From assembly GCA_002347685.1 (NCBI GenBank), contig DDWS01000007.1:1-17235 (forward strand): 17,235 nt of DNA, given 5' to 3'. The notes beneath the pieces are model-generated. The model was given only the letters and a program-made list of their open reading frames with translations. It was not told where the DNA came from and made no database searches. The first letter of the stretch is position 1. Each line of letters starts with the position of its first letter. Positions 1-7,264 of this stretch are shown here, one piece after another. The stretch is from Syntrophaceae bacterium UBA2280 (GTDB lineage Bacteria > Desulfobacterota > Syntrophia > Syntrophales > Smithellaceae). A program made the translations under genes and the position numbers.

Positions 1-22
1 TAATGACTTATTCTACAGACTC

Positions 23-29
23 GTTGGGC
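23..29 (+). other. Possible attC R' box at the window edge
   Basis: The heptamer GTTGGGC fits the integron R' consensus GTTRRRY exactly and lies 64 bases before the first gene. The matching left half (RYYYAAC plus stem) would lie outside the window, so the palindrome cannot be tested. It is listed because better-supported attC-like sites follow at 1450, 2059, 8740 and 9294. A seven-base match alone is weak evidence. Confidence 0.25.
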
Positions 30-93
30 AAATCAGGATCGATTTCTGTTCAATGTCAAATACTTACTTATTTAGTTTGAGAGAGGGGGTCCC

Positions 94-1380
94 ATGACGA
101 CGCGTTCAGCGCATGACAACGACATTACGATTGAACGGAGAGACTTCATCTGCAAAGGCTTGGCCGGGATCGCCGGCCTCCTCTTTAGCAACGCCCTCTT
201 TGGCGCTTCGTCGGTGTTCGCTGAGTCCTTGATCAAAGAGACATCGATCAGCATGCATGATCCTGCATGGATCAGAAACGCGATCAAAACACTTTGGGAA
301 GATCGCCGCCGGAGCGGCGTGACGCCTTTGTTGCGGCTTGTTCCGCCTTTCAACAGCGGATTGTGCCTCTATCTGAAAAACGAGGGCCTGAGCCCCACCG
401 GCAGCTTGAAACATCGAGTAGCCTGGGGATTGCTCATGCAGGCTCTGGTTAACGGGGAGATTGGTCCGGGCACAAGTCTGTATGAAGTGACCAGCGGCAA
501 TACGGGCATCGGTGAGGCCTATTTCGCCAAGCTCTTGGGGTTGTCCTTCACCGCCGTGATGCGAGCAGGGATAAGCCCGCTTAAAATGCAGGCGATCCGG
601 CATTACGGGGGCCAGACGGCCATAGCGCCCGCCGGAGTCACTCCCGCCGCCCACCTGAAAAAACTCCTCGGCAAGGATCCCAATGGCTACGATCTCGATC
701 AGTTCGCCAATACGGAGAAGAGTCTCGATTTCATGGACGCCGCGCCCGATCGGAGCATGAATATGGCCAGCGAAATATTTCGTCAATTGGAGGGCAGCGG
801 CCATCCATGCCCCGCTTGGTTTGTCGCGGGTGCAGGCTCAGGTGGAACCGCCACGAGCATTGCACGATATCTTCGCAAATGGGCGGACAATAGCGGGCGT
901 AGCTGCCCGTCACGACTTGCGGTGGTGGACCCGGAAGATTCTGCGCTCTTTGAATGGTACCGTACTGGGGACGACACCATTACCGTTCCGAAGGGGTCCA
1001 GGATAGAGGGCATCGGCTCCGGCGGGCCCGTCGTTTTCGGCAAAACGTTCAGCCTGCTCAGGTCTGGAGTCGCACGCATGCTCAAAATCCCGGACGACGC
1101 CTCCATCGCGGCCATGAAGCTCACCGGCGCGTTGACCGGCTATGAACCGGGGCCTTCCACAGGGACGAACCTCGTCGGGGCATTTCACCTCCTTGAAGAG
1201 ATGCATCGAAAAGGAGAGCAGGGAGCAATCGTCACGATCATTTGCGACGACGGGAAACGCTACCGTGACAGTTATTACGACGCACAGTGGTTGAAGAGTA
1301 AAGCACTGAATCCGGACCGATGGCGGTTGACGCTCGAAACCTTTTGGAACAGCGGCCAATGGAATGAGCCAGCAGGTTAG
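94..1380 (+). CDS. Tat-exported PLP-dependent enzyme, cysteine synthase / CBS fold (type II)
   Basis: Predicted pyridoxal-phosphate enzyme of the beta-substitution family (cysteine synthase, cystathionine beta-synthase, threonine synthase fold), 428 aa. Residues 11-43 form a Tat signal: ITIERRDFICK with the twin arginines at R15-R16, then a hydrophobic stretch ending near SSVFA. The catalytic domain shows the PLP lysine in PTGSLKHR (K106), the substrate loop TSGNTGIGEA (from T133) and the glycine-rich phosphate cradle GAGSGGTATS (about 246-255). All three fit an active enzyme. The ATG at 94 is preceded by gagaggggg (80-88). The family normally works in the cytosol, so a folded export signal is unusual. 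Tat export makes sense for a protein that binds its cofactor before crossing the membrane. The true substrate (O-acetylserine, cysteine, another amino acid) cannot be read from the sequence. An attC-like site lies 69 bases after the stop, so the gene could be a cassette passenger. Confidence 0.85.
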   Translation: MTTRSAHDNDITIERRDFICKGLAGIAGLLFSNALFGASSVFAESLIKETSISMHDPAWIRNAIKTLWEDRRRSGVTPLLRLVPPFNSGLCLYLKNEGLSPTGSLKHRVAWGLLMQALVNGEIGPGTSLYEVTSGNTGIGEAYFAKLLGLSFTAVMRAGISPLKMQAIRHYGGQTAIAPAGVTPAAHLKKLLGKDPNGYDLDQFANTEKSLDFMDAAPDRSMNMASEIFRQLEGSGHPCPAWFVAGAGSGGTATSIARYLRKWADNSGRSCPSRLAVVDPEDSALFEWYRTGDDTITVPKGSRIEGIGSGGPVVFGKTFSLLRSGVARMLKIPDDASIAAMKLTGALTGYEPGPSTGTNLVGAFHLLEEMHRKGEQGAIVTIICDDGKRYRDSYYDAQWLKSKALNPDRWRLTLETFWNSGQWNEPAG

Positions 1381-1449
1381 CAGGGACATCCATAACATTT
1401 GATTGCGCGTATATCCAAATTCAGACACGCGCCAGCAGGTATTGTGATC

Positions 1450-1537
1450 GCCCAACCATTGCATTCTCCAGACAGCGAGGCGCTCGACGACCTGGTGGGC
1501 CGGTTCATTGACGCCGCTGTCGATGCAAGCGTTAGCC
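1450..1537 (+). repeat. Integron attC-like recombination site
   Basis: The site starts with GCCCAAC (1450-1456, perfect RYYYAAC) and ends with GTTAGCC (1531-1537, GTTRRRY-like). Between them the halves pair as an imperfect palindrome. TTGCAT (1459-1464) pairs with ATGCAA (1523-1528), and GACAGC plus GGCG (1471-1482, split by two unpaired bases) pairs with CGCC plus GCTGTC in 1510-1521. Unpaired bases on one arm are the hallmark of attC. A gene with a good ribosome binding site starts 26 bases later, as expected for a cassette junction. Known for the family: attC sites are 55-140 bp and are recognised as folded single strands. Not confirmed by a covariance-model search. Confidence 0.55.
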
Positions 1538-2115
1538 GCTTTTGTTTGAAGCTGAGGAAACGTATGGATCGCTCAATTGAAAAAGAGTTATCGAGCTTCA
1601 TTCGGGTCTGGAGATTTCTTGGCCCGACGATGATTATCATATCTTTGGGAATGGTCTTTCTTTCTTGGCCTGACAGATGGCTTTCCTTGCTGGTGTTTTT
1701 TCTTGCGCTACTCTTCGGTTTTTTTACTCTGAAACATACGCGAATGGCTGGTAAGGCTCTCGATTTGGTAAGACACGGGCAACCGCAGAGCTGCGAAGTT
1801 GAGATCCGCAAGGAATCGGGTGACGACCGTGATTACGTTATGGGCACAGTCTATCGAGAGTCAAAAGACACGTGGAATATTTCTTTTACGCCGCCACTTT
1901 GGAACGTTGATCCTTTCCTCCAGAAAACGTTTCATGCGAAAGTCTATTTTGAACCACAGACCGGATATCCCCTGATCGTAGCGACTGACGGCGGCCATCT
2001 TTGGGCGGAAAGAGTCCCCACGAAGGTAAATTCTTCCGCGACAAACGGCTTACAACAGCGTCAACGCGGACGCCCAACTCCGCTTAGCTCGATTGGTCGC
2101 CGTTTACGCCGGGTG
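1532..2115 (+). mobile_element. Putative integron gene cassette
   Basis: This is the segment between the predicted crossover points (G/TT) of two attC-like sites. It contains one + strand gene with its own ribosome binding site and little non-coding DNA, the standard form of a gene cassette. No integrase is present in the window, so at best it is part of an integron array whose integrase is elsewhere or lost. The weak point is the right-hand site, which overlaps the gene. Confidence 0.4.
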
Positions 2116-2127
2116 TTGAACCTGTAA
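1564..2127 (+). CDS. Small two-helix membrane protein of unknown function (probable cassette gene)
   Basis: Not recognised as a named family. The product (187 aa) has two adjacent transmembrane helices (about residues 18-35 and 38-56) and a soluble domain (about 60-160) with mixed strands, for example CEVEIRKES, VYFEPQTGYPLIVATDGGHLWAERV. The frame stays open upstream to a TTG at 1399. I chose ATG 1564 because GAGGAAA sits just before it and because the upstream stretch coincides with an attC-like palindrome. The last 23 or so residues, arginine-rich (QRQRGRPTP then RRLRRVLNL), are the translation of the second attC-like site at 2059-2121. The native C-terminus may therefore have been shorter and later extended by readthrough. 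Hypothetical cassette membrane proteins of this size are common. No function is claimed. Confidence 0.65.
   Translation: MDRSIEKELSSFIRVWRFLGPTMIIISLGMVFLSWPDRWLSLLVFFLALLFGFFTLKHTRMAGKALDLVRHGQPQSCEVEIRKESGDDRDYVMGTVYRESKDTWNISFTPPLWNVDPFLQKTFHAKVYFEPQTGYPLIVATDGGHLWAERVPTKVNSSATNGLQQRQRGRPTPLSSIGRRLRRVLNL
2059..2121 (+). repeat. Integron attC-like recombination site overlapping a gene 3' end
   Basis: Left box CGTCAAC (2059-2065) and right box GTTGAAC (2115-2121) share the invariant AAC/GTT. Next to them CGGACG (2067-2072) pairs with CGCCG (2107-2111) if one A is left unpaired, the typical attC extrahelical base. The central part pairs poorly. The site has the same layout as the one at 9294-9362 (AAC, short spacer, CGGAC, loop, CCG, short spacer, GTTG). 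It overlaps the last codons of the preceding gene, which is atypical and lowers confidence. Confidence 0.4.
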
Positions 2128-2155
2128 GAAAAGTCATTTTTCCTGCTCAAAAACC

Positions 2156-2184
2156 TTGTATCGCAAGCGGCAATCTATTATTAT
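2156..2184 (+). promoter_or_regulatory. Candidate sigma70 promoter upstream of the mechanosensitive channel gene
   Basis: TTGTAT (2156-2161), a 17-base spacer and TATTAT (2179-2184) give a good -10 and a weak -35 element. It lies in an AT-rich part of the 207-base gap before the channel gene and would leave a leader of about 145 bases. Nothing else recognisable was seen in that gap. Confidence 0.35.
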
Positions 2185-2334
2185 AAAGATCATTATCTGA
2201 TTTGAATCCATTCCTGAGGTATTGCCGTGACCCGACACACGTCATACTCCTGCACCCAAGGTAAATTGTAAAGCCGAAGATGTGGGATCACCTCAGTTTC
2301 GTCATCAAACTCCCGGACGGATGGGCAAGCGCTT

Positions 2335-3843
2335 ATGGAAGACACATCTGGTCGAATGACCCGAGACAGCAGAGAGGATAAGTCAAGCGATCACGGAGGA
2401 ACTTCCCGTCTTCGGGGGCAGTTCCCAGTTCGAACCTGTGGCCTTGCCTGGTCTCGACCGGCCCGACTCCTCTGCGCCACGTTCCTGTGCTGCGCCCTCT
2501 TAACGTTCACCTCAGTTGCTGCCCAACCGTTAGGCGGTAGCGATTTGCCGGTGCCGGCGACAGCGTCTGACGGCAAACCCGAGCCCCCGGGTAAAGTCGA
2601 AGTCCAACCCGTTGCCAAGGATGACGCAATCAGGAAGCGAATCGCGGATATTCTGAAAACGACAAGCTGGTTTGGCGATCCCAAGGTCACGGTTCAGGAC
2701 GGAATCGTTTTTTTGAAAGGAACGACTGAAAACGATGAATCAAGGAAGTGGGCCGGAGATTTAGCGAAGAATACGGAGGGCGTGGTGGCCGTCGTCAATC
2801 ACATCGAAGTGGTTCCCACCACGGTTTGGGATTTCAATCCAACCTTTCAGGTAATGAATAATTTAGCACGTGGATTGGTTCGATTGCTGCCCCTGATCGT
2901 GGTGGCGCTGGTCGTCATCGCCATTTCATGGATCTTCGCCAGGTTAACGGTGTACGCACTGCGTCGCGGGCTTCTGGGTCGATCCCTCAGCCGGCTTTTG
3001 CGCGAAGTCATCGCCCGGGTTGGTGGCGTACTGGTCATGCTTGTGGGCCTTTACCTTGTGCTGCGTATCGCCGGGCTCACGCAACTCGCGCTGACGTTGG
3101 TGGGCGGCACAGGTCTGATGGGTTTGGTGCTGGGCATTGCATTTCGCGACATCACCGAGAATTTTCTCGCCAGTCTCTTTCTAAGCTTGCAGCAACCGTT
3201 TCGTGAGGGCGATCTGGTAGAAGTAGCAAACGTCACGGGTTACGTTCAGCGGCTGACCTCTCGCACGACCGTTCTGATGACTCTTGACGGCAATCAAGTG
3301 CAAGTTCCCAATTCGACCGTCTTTAAAAGCACGCTCCGCAACTTTACCAGCAATCCCAATCGCCGCGAGGATTTCATCGTGGGTATCGGCTACGACGATT
3401 CTATCTCTTTTGCCCAGGACGTCGCCTTGAAGGTGCTCGCTGATCATCCGGCCATTTTGAGTGAGCCCGAACCCCTGGTGCTTGTGGAAAACCTTGGAGC
3501 GTCCACGGTAAACCTGCGTGTTTATTTCTGGTTCGATGGCGGTCAACACAGCTGGGCGAAAGTGAAATCGTCCGTCATTCGGCTCACCAAGAAGGCCTTC
3601 CAGGATTCGGGAATCTCTCTGCCTGACGAGGCTCGCGAAGTCACCTTCCCTCAAGGAGTGCCTGTACGCATGATAGAAAGCGAAGGGACTGCGAAACCAG
3701 TCCTGCCGAAGCCGACCACCGAGCCTGAAACCGTCGCAACCCAGGCGGAAGCCGGCCTGCAAAGCGAATCCGAAGAAATCAAAAAACAGGCGCGCGAATC
3801 CTGGACCCCGGGGGAGAATCTCTTAACGCCATCGTCGTCTTAG
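2335..3843 (+). CDS. BON-domain MscS-family mechanosensitive channel
   Basis: Small-conductance mechanosensitive channel that would release solutes on hypo-osmotic shock, 502 aa. The order is: a long N-terminus with a hydrophobic signal-like segment (about 43-63, ending VAAQP), a proline-rich linker, a BON domain (about 95-160, DDAIRKRIADILK to VVNHIEVV), transmembrane helices at about 181-205 and 228-246, the glycine/alanine-rich pore helix (about 252-285, LTLVGGTGLMGLVLGIAFRD), then the MscS beta domain (about 286-340, QQPFREGDLVEV to VPNSTVFKSTLRNF) and the C-terminal alpha/beta domain. The proline/glutamate-rich tail (about 440-502) is probably disordered. BON domains bind membranes or phospholipids, so a periplasmic BON fused to the channel may sense the envelope. 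The start is uncertain: ATG 2335 and ATG 2356 are both possible and neither has a strong ribosome binding site. It stands alone between an attC-like site and a repeat hairpin. Confidence 0.9.
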   Translation: MEDTSGRMTRDSREDKSSDHGGTSRLRGQFPVRTCGLAWSRPARLLCATFLCCALLTFTSVAAQPLGGSDLPVPATASDGKPEPPGKVEVQPVAKDDAIRKRIADILKTTSWFGDPKVTVQDGIVFLKGTTENDESRKWAGDLAKNTEGVVAVVNHIEVVPTTVWDFNPTFQVMNNLARGLVRLLPLIVVALVVIAISWIFARLTVYALRRGLLGRSLSRLLREVIARVGGVLVMLVGLYLVLRIAGLTQLALTLVGGTGLMGLVLGIAFRDITENFLASLFLSLQQPFREGDLVEVANVTGYVQRLTSRTTVLMTLDGNQVQVPNSTVFKSTLRNFTSNPNRREDFIVGIGYDDSISFAQDVALKVLADHPAILSEPEPLVLVENLGASTVNLRVYFWFDGGQHSWAKVKSSVIRLTKKAFQDSGISLPDEAREVTFPQGVPVRMIESEGTAKPVLPKPTTEPETVATQAEAGLQSESEEIKKQARESWTPGENLLTPSSS

Positions 3844-3854
3844 GAACTATTTAT

Positions 3855-3937
3855 ATGAGAATGCAGAAGTCAGAATATAGAATACAGAAGAAAAACAGCA
3901 AAATGGTTATTCTGGCTCCTGGCTTCTGTATTCTCAT
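3855..3937. repeat. Dispersed-type intergenic inverted repeat (cagaagtcagaata family)
   Basis: AGAATACAGAAG (3879-3890) is repeated perfectly inverted as CTTCTGTATTCT (3923-3934). A second copy, ATGAGAATGCAGAAG (3855-3869), matches the reverse complement of 3923-3937 at 14 of 15 positions. The element is thus two direct units facing one inverted unit and can fold into two alternative hairpins. Sequences of the agaatacagaagtcagaat type are, from general knowledge, abundant intergenic repeats in deltaproteobacterial genomes. It has no T tract, so it is not a clear terminator, but it lies exactly between the channel gene and the sulfur operon. Confidence 0.8.
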
Positions 3938-3972
3938 GTTTCGTTGTGCCCGCATCGGGCATGGGGGTTAGT

Positions 3973-5766
3973 ATGGATCCAGCCATCATCACGGTTCTGA
4001 TTATCCTCATGGCCACTGTGGTTGCGCTCGTTTTCGAGGTTGTCCGCATCGACGTCGTTGCGCTTGTCTGCATGCTGGCGTTGGGATGGACCGGCGTGCT
4101 GACGCCGCAAGAAACGCTTTCGGGTTTTTCAAGCAATGCCGTGATCGCGATGATCGCCGTTATGATTTTAGGACAGGGCATTGCTAAAACCGGGATCATG
4201 GATCGGTTTTCACGCGCAGTCCTGGAAAAAGTGGGGACCAAAAAGTCGAGTGTGATTGGGACCATGTCCTTATCGGTGGGGGTGCTCTCGGGACTGATAC
4301 AGAACATCGGTGCGGCGGCGCTTTTTTTGCCGGGTATTCTCAATATCTCGCGCCGGGAAAAAATCCCGGCATCGGCTTTGGTCATGCCGATAGGATTTGC
4401 GGCCATATTAGGCGGCACGCTAAGCATGGTAGGCTCAGGCCCGCTGATTCTGATCAATGACCTGCTTCGCGGCGCAGAGCTTTCGCCTTATGGATTATTC
4501 AGCGTCACCCCGGTAGGTATGGTGTTGCTTCTTTCCGGCATTGGCTTCTTTTTCTTATTTGGCAAATTTGTTTTACCTCATTCAGAAACTCCCGGCGAAT
4601 CCGTTTCGGAGCAGGATAAACTCATTCACGCCCTGCATCTGCCGCATCATATCTGGCACTATGCCATTCCCAAAGGCAGCGCATTGGCAGGCAAAACGGC
4701 CGAGCAATCGGATGTATGGGGAAAATTCAATCTGAATATTCTCGGTATCTCGCAAGGCAGGGAGGCGCAATATGCGCCCTGGCGGGAAACGAAGTTTGCG
4801 GCCGGGCAGGAGATGGCGCTTTTGGGCAACGAAGAAAATGTAAAAATATTCGCCTCCGCCTACAACCTGATCCATCAGGAAAAGGCTGATCGATTCTCCG
4901 GTCTCAACGACCCACAGCGCGCAGGTTTTGCGGAAGTCATTATCCCGCCCCGTTCGGAAATGATGGGTCAGACCATTCGCCAGTTTTCACTTCGCAAACG
5001 GTATGCTGTGGAGCCGGTAATGATGTTCAGCAAGGGAGAAGAAATACGGGGTGATTTTTCAGACCGTCAGATCCTTCCCGGCGACACAATAGTGGTCTAT
5101 GGTTTGTGGGAGAACATAAGCGATCTGAAAACGAGCTCTGATTTTGTGGTGGCAACGCCATTCACGGTCGAAACGAAACAAAACCCCTCAAAATTATGGG
5201 TGGCCGCGCTGTGTTTCCTGTGCGCAATCGGATTAGCCATGACCGGCGCTCCCATCTCGCTGGCATTTTTCACCGGCGCTGTCGCTATGGTCCTGACCCG
5301 GTCGCTCACCATTCAGGAGGCCTACCTGGCCATCGAGTGGAAGGTTGTTTTTCTTCTTGCCGGACTGATTCCGCTAGGGGTCGCCATGCAGAAGACCGGA
5401 ACCGCCGATTTTCTGGCCCAGAACGTGATGTCGCTCGTTTCGGGGGGGCATCCGGCGCTTATCCTTTTGACCGTTGCGATTTTATCCACCCTGTTTTCGC
5501 TGTTTATGTCCAATGTGGGTGCGATTGTGGTGTTGGCCCCGCTGGTCATGAGCATGGCGCAAATTGGCGGACTCGATCCCCGCCCTCTGGCGTTGATGGC
5601 AGCGGTCTGTGCGGCAAATTCCTTTATTTTGCCCACCCACCAGGTCAATGCGTTTTTGATGTCCTCCGGCGGATATCGTAATGCGGACTATTTTAAGGCC
5701 GGCGGCGCAATGACCTTGCTGTTTCTTGTGGTCGTCGTGCCCGTGTTTTACTTTTTCTATCTATAA
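3973..5766 (+). CDS. SLC13-family anion transporter with two RCK_C (TrkA-C) domains
   Basis: Inner-membrane sodium- or proton-coupled divalent-anion transporter of the ArsB/SLC13 (DASS) type, 597 aa from the chosen ATG. The N-terminal half has hydrophobic segments with the family half-helix region LIQNIGAAALFLPG. Two soluble RCK_C domains follow: about residues 225-305 (YAIPKGSALAGKTAEQSDVWGKFNLNILGI) and 320-400 (VIIPPRSEMMGQTIRQFSLRKRYAVEPVMM to GDTIVVYG). A second membrane half repeats the fold (SLFMSNVGAIVVLAPL). Family members with this layout include sulfate and other anion carriers such as algal SLT proteins. The frame is open to GTG 3946 and ATG 3961, but ATG 3973 has GGGGG just upstream. 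It begins the sulfur operon, 25 bases before the persulfide dioxygenase. Sulfate, sulfite or thiosulfate is the inferred substrate, and direction cannot be told. Confidence 0.85.
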   Translation: MDPAIITVLIILMATVVALVFEVVRIDVVALVCMLALGWTGVLTPQETLSGFSSNAVIAMIAVMILGQGIAKTGIMDRFSRAVLEKVGTKKSSVIGTMSLSVGVLSGLIQNIGAAALFLPGILNISRREKIPASALVMPIGFAAILGGTLSMVGSGPLILINDLLRGAELSPYGLFSVTPVGMVLLLSGIGFFFLFGKFVLPHSETPGESVSEQDKLIHALHLPHHIWHYAIPKGSALAGKTAEQSDVWGKFNLNILGISQGREAQYAPWRETKFAAGQEMALLGNEENVKIFASAYNLIHQEKADRFSGLNDPQRAGFAEVIIPPRSEMMGQTIRQFSLRKRYAVEPVMMFSKGEEIRGDFSDRQILPGDTIVVYGLWENISDLKTSSDFVVATPFTVETKQNPSKLWVAALCFLCAIGLAMTGAPISLAFFTGAVAMVLTRSLTIQEAYLAIEWKVVFLLAGLIPLGVAMQKTGTADFLAQNVMSLVSGGHPALILLTVAILSTLFSLFMSNVGAIVVLAPLVMSMAQIGGLDPRPLALMAAVCAANSFILPTHQVNAFLMSSGGYRNADYFKAGGAMTLLFLVVVVPVFYFFYL

Positions 5767-5791
5767 ACCCGGAAACCAAAGGAGAAATTTT

Positions 5792-7246
5792 ATGCTGCTC
5801 AAACATTTTTTCGTCGGTAAAATTGCTCACAGTTCTTACCTTCTTGCGGGAAAGAAGCATTGTGCCATCATCGATCCTCAGCGGGACGTCGATGTTTACA
5901 TCACCGAAGCCCGAACGATGGGGGTGGAAATCACCCACATTCTTCAAACCCATCTGCATGCTGATTTCGTTTCGGGACACATGGATCTGGCCAAAAAAAC
6001 ACGGGCAAAAATTTACATCGCGAAATCGGCTAAGTGTGCCTTCGACCACGAGGCCCTGTCGGAAGGCGATTCCATAGAACTGGAGGATATGCTTCTTGAG
6101 GTATTGGAAACCCCCGGCCATACCCCGGAACATCTCAGCTATGTCGTGATCGACAAATCCCGGTCAGATAGCCCGATTGGCGTGTTTGTGGGCGATACGC
6201 TTTTTGTCGGGGACGTAGGCAGGCCGGACCTTTTTCCTGACAGGGCCCAGGAACTGGCGGGAAAACTCTACCACAGCCTGCATGACAAAATATTGAAGCT
6301 GCCTGATTATGTCGAAGTCTATCCGGCGCACGGCGCGGGCTCCTTGTGCGGTCGTGCGATGGGTGCCAAATGGCGCACCACCATCGGCTATGAACGTAAC
6401 TTCAATCCTGCTCTTCAGATCAAAGACCAATTCGCGTTTATTCAATCGCTCACGCAGGATATGCCCCCGGCCCCGGATCATTTCAGCCGCTCAAGCGACA
6501 TCAACCGCCGCGGACCGGCCCTGGTTGCCGAACTCCCCACTCTGGAGGAATTAGCCCCAGGCCAATTCAAGGAACGCATGAGCGGCGCCAATATGGTGCT
6601 GCTGGATGCACGCGGTTATCACGCCTTTGCCGGCCAGCACATCCCCGGCGTCTGGCATCTGGATCTCAACGGTAACTTTCCGACTTTTGCCGGCTGGGTT
6701 TTGCCGACGGACAAGGATATTTTATTGATAGCCGATGATCATCAAAAGGCGCAGGAAGCGAATACCTGGGCACGCCGGGTGGGTGTGGATCGTATTGTGG
6801 GTTATCTGAATGGCGGCATGGTCGCCTGGGCCGTAGCGGGATTTAAGACCAGTCATATCGAGCTTGCTTCAGCCGAGGACCTGCACGACATGATCACCAC
6901 CGATACCACCGGTTTTGTACTGCTGGACGTACGGGCAGCGCTTGAATATGCGGATACCCATATCAAAGGCGCCATCAATATCCCGGTGGCCGAGTTGCGC
7001 ACCCGCCACCAGGAACTGAGCAAGGACAAAAAAACCGTCCTGATTTGCAGCTCGGGGAATCGTTCCACGCTCGGCGCCAGCATTCTCAAACAGCATGGAT
7101 TCAACGATGTCTATAATGTCGCCGGCGGATTGTCCGGCTATCACGCTGCCGGTTACATCCGGGAATGCCGGGTTTGTGTCAATCCGCATGGCTCCAGATT
7201 CTTCACAACCTTTAGCGAAGGCACAAAACATTCGGATACAAAATAA
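5792..7246 (+). CDS. cstB: CstB-like persulfide dioxygenase with pseudo-rhodanese and rhodanese domains
   Basis: Cytosolic non-heme iron enzyme that oxidises low-molecular-weight persulfides and, through its rhodanese, can pass on sulfane sulfur to give sulfite/thiosulfate. It has 484 aa in three parts. The ETHE1-type metallo-beta-lactamase domain (1-245) carries THLHADFVSGH (H54), TPGHTPEH (H110) and VGDTLFVGD (D135), matching the ETHE1 iron ligands, plus PAHGAGSLCG with C186. A first rhodanese-like domain (about 255-355) has LIADDHQ where the catalytic cysteine should be, so it is a pseudo-domain. A second rhodanese (about 360-455) has the loop CSSGNRS with C419. This order is the same as in staphylococcal CstB. 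A final CRVC pair (459, 462) is extra. ATG 5792 follows AAAGGAGAAA; the frame opens 22 codons earlier inside the transporter gene without a better signal. The name is by domain architecture, not by demonstrated orthology. Confidence 0.9.
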   Translation: MLLKHFFVGKIAHSSYLLAGKKHCAIIDPQRDVDVYITEARTMGVEITHILQTHLHADFVSGHMDLAKKTRAKIYIAKSAKCAFDHEALSEGDSIELEDMLLEVLETPGHTPEHLSYVVIDKSRSDSPIGVFVGDTLFVGDVGRPDLFPDRAQELAGKLYHSLHDKILKLPDYVEVYPAHGAGSLCGRAMGAKWRTTIGYERNFNPALQIKDQFAFIQSLTQDMPPAPDHFSRSSDINRRGPALVAELPTLEELAPGQFKERMSGANMVLLDARGYHAFAGQHIPGVWHLDLNGNFPTFAGWVLPTDKDILLIADDHQKAQEANTWARRVGVDRIVGYLNGGMVAWAVAGFKTSHIELASAEDLHDMITTDTTGFVLLDVRAALEYADTHIKGAINIPVAELRTRHQELSKDKKTVLICSSGNRSTLGASILKQHGFNDVYNVAGGLSGYHAAGYIRECRVCVNPHGSRFFTTFSEGTKHSDTK

Positions 7247-7264
7247 ACAATGGAGGGTCATCTG

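Noticed and set aside
106..804. Long open frame on the minus strand opposite the PLP enzyme
   Set aside because: The + strand frame has a signal peptide and all PLP motifs; the reverse frame shows no motif or ribosome binding site and is a codon-bias shadow.
1399..1563. Upstream extension of the small membrane protein from TTG 1399
   Set aside because: No ribosome binding site at the TTG, a good one before ATG 1564, and most of the extension coincides with the attC-like palindrome.
3181..3762. Open frame on the minus strand within the MscS gene
   Set aside because: The opposite strand encodes recognisable MscS beta and alpha/beta domains; the shadow has no family features.
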